Source: an uncultured Clostridia bacterium
GTDB lineage: Bacteria; Bacillota; Clostridia; Christensenellales; Borkfalkiaceae
Assembly (NCBI GenBank): GCA_934254755.1
Contig: CAKQMM010000044.1
Coordinates: 1-7,788 of the forward strand
Direction of reading: 5' to 3'
DNA: 7,788 bases
A program made the translations under genes and the position numbers. Below the pieces are notes generated by a model. It did no database searches. It was not told the DNA's origin and worked only from the letters and a program-made list of their open reading frames with translations. Each line of letters starts with the position of its first letter. The first letter of the stretch is position 1. This document shows, one piece after another, positions 6,460 through 7,788 of the stretch.

Positions 6460-7788
6460 CTCGGTTACGGTTATGGTGAACTGTTTGATAACGTAGTTCC
6501 CGGAACCGTCCTGCGCGTAAAACGCGAGAGTATATTTACCCGCCGCTTTGAATTTGTACGAAAATTTTATGCCCGAAACGCTTACCGTTTTAAGCCCGTA
6601 GTTAGGGGTTTCGAGATAAACGTAAGAACGGATATTTTCAACCGCGGTAACGTTATCGCTTACCTTATAGTCGGGTATATAAAGTTCGTCGCCGACTTTC
6701 GCTTTCGTCTTTATCTGTCCGTTTATTTCCAAAACGGGGTCGACGTTGTCGGTCGATTTTATAATATACTGTATTTGCGTGCGCTTGCCCGCTTCGTCCT
6801 TACTCGAATAGGTTACTTTATAATTGCCGTACTCGGTAAGGCTGACGGTGTGCGCTTTCGTTGCCGAAACGCCCTCTTTTTCGCTACCTAAAACGTACGC
6901 GCCCGCGGGGTTTTGCACCGTGACGAAAACTTCGCACTCGGGGCTTACCATATCGTCGGCTTTGGCGGAGGGGATAACCGCGTCGCTAAAGCACGGGTGA
7001 TAAAGCGCGATATGCTCGTCAAGCGAGATAATGGGTGCGATATTGTCGTACAACCTCGGATTGCGTTCGGTGAACGCGGGAAGGGATATGAAGTCGGTTA
7101 TGCGGAGTTCGGGATATTCGCCGTCAGCGACCTCGAAGTCGTCAAACGTAACGTTCATATAGCATCTTCCGCTCGTAAAACCATTAAACTCTTTGCCGTT
7201 GTCGAAACGAGTTATAGGAGTTATCAAGTGGTTTTCAGCGTCGTAAACGGAATTTGCGGATAATTTGAAGTGAACGCTCGAATCGTAGTCAATCCCGTAC
7301 AAAACGCCGTTTATCTTGCCCGTATCGAAGCCCGTAGATATATTCGAATATTTTTCGTTATTCGGAGTTATCACGAAAGTGACCGTCTCGCTCGCATCAA
7401 CCGTATCGACGAGTTTTATCGATATTTCTTTAAATTTTTGCGATTTTGCCGCGGCGTTTAATTTTATTGAAAACGCTTTACCGGTGACGGCGTTGACGTA
7501 TTGCATCGTCGCGCCCTTCGCGATCGGGCGGAAAAACGCCTCTTTATTGCTCGCGTATTTGTTGACTTGCCTGAAGTCCACGTCAACCCCGTCTTTAATC
7601 ATAAGGTCGGCAAAAGTTTCAGGGTCAAGCACGCTGACTTTATAAACTTCGCTCTTTGCAAAATACTCTTCGGTCGTGCCGACGAGCGCTTTCGCTTCGA
7701 ATCTGACGTAAACTTCGCCGACGCCGTCCGCGGGTTTATAAAAGCCGTCTTTAACCAAAATTTTATCGTCGAAAGTGCCGTTTAAGCT
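6457..7788 (-). CDS. Beta-rich extracellular protein with two C-terminal Ig-like domains (5' end outside window)
   Basis: The C-terminal 443 residues of a larger protein; the frame is open to the right edge, and the TTG at 7758 is internal rather than a start. The first part (about 1-60) looks like the end of another beta domain (GEVYVRFEAKALVG; SEVYKVSVLDPETF). Residues 75-240 form a long beta-rich, jelly-roll-like region. Two Ig-like (HYR/PKD-style) repeats follow at about 248-346 and 347-443. Each opens with a DN-x-x-P motif (DNIAPII, DNVDPVL) and closes with a Y-x-V/L-x-Y-x-x-x-D-x-x-G pattern. The protein ends in TVTE with no LPXTG or C-terminal membrane anchor, so any anchor or secretion signal must lie at the missing N terminus. 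Its place before a DUF4838 lipoprotein suggests a surface binding or scaffold role. I do not recognise a specific function. Confidence 0.75.
   Translation of the reverse strand, partial: SLNGTFDDKILVKDGFYKPADGVGEVYVRFEAKALVGTTEEYFAKSEVYKVSVLDPETFADLMIKDGVDVDFRQVNKYASNKEAFFRPIAKGATMQYVNAVTGKAFSIKLNAAAKSQKFKEISIKLVDTVDASETVTFVITPNNEKYSNISTGFDTGKINGVLYGIDYDSSVHFKLSANSVYDAENHLITPITRFDNGKEFNGFTSGRCYMNVTFDDFEVADGEYPELRITDFISLPAFTERNPRLYDNIAPIISLDEHIALYHPCFSDAVIPSAKADDMVSPECEVFVTVQNPAGAYVLGSEKEGVSATKAHTVSLTEYGNYKVTYSSKDEAGKRTQIQYIIKSTDNVDPVLEINGQIKTKAKVGDELYIPDYKVSDNVTAVENIRSYVYLETPNYGLKTVSVSGIKFSYKFKAAGKYTLAFYAQDGSGNYVIKQFTITVTE

Noticed and set aside
7756..7758. TTG at 7758 as the start of the Ig-like protein
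   Set aside because: No ribosome site precedes it, the frame stays open to 7788, and the residues look internal to a beta domain.
6331..7785. Plus-strand open frames opposite the Ig-like gene
   Set aside because: Antisense shadows; the minus strand gives coherent Ig-like repeats.

Overview
The window looks like chromosomal DNA from a Gram-positive-type bacterium, most likely a Bacillota/Clostridia gut lineage. The evidence is a type II lipoprotein signal, strong AGGAG ribosome sites, T-tailed terminators, a tandem glycine riboswitch, and a secreted Ig-like/DUF4838 gene pair. A Christensenellales-like lineage is a guess from the style of the sequence and was not tested. No phage, insertion sequence, CRISPR array, tRNA or rRNA is visible.

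Layout. Bases 1-531 (minus) hold the first 177 residues of an AGCS-family Na+/alanine-glycine symporter, cut by the left edge. Upstream of it, still on the minus strand, lie an expression platform whose terminator stem contains the Shine-Dalgarno (532-562), a tandem glycine riboswitch with a kink-turn leader (about 590-776), and a good sigma-A-type promoter (797-825). The transport gene is therefore very probably controlled by its own substrate. Bases 913-1611 (minus) encode a GNAT acetyltransferase of unknown substrate. A short divergent promoter region separates it from typA/bipA (1706-3529, plus), a complete translational GTPase gene closed by a strong terminator (3554-3583).

Bases 3598-7788 are a minus-strand operon. 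Upstream in transcription is an incomplete gene (6457-7788, 5' end outside the window) for a beta-rich protein ending in two Ig-like domains. Ten bases after its stop, a 925-residue DUF4838 lipoprotein (3669-6446) begins. A hairpin (3598-3620) follows it, facing the typA terminator in a compact convergent junction. The pair suggests a surface-attached glycan-binding or glycan-processing module; the substrate is unknown.

The best supported regulatory system is the glycine riboswitch/AGCS unit. The least described material is the DUF4838 lipoprotein, which carries an apparent insertion of about 180 residues and an Asp/Gly loop resembling a calcium-binding site, together with its Ig-like partner.
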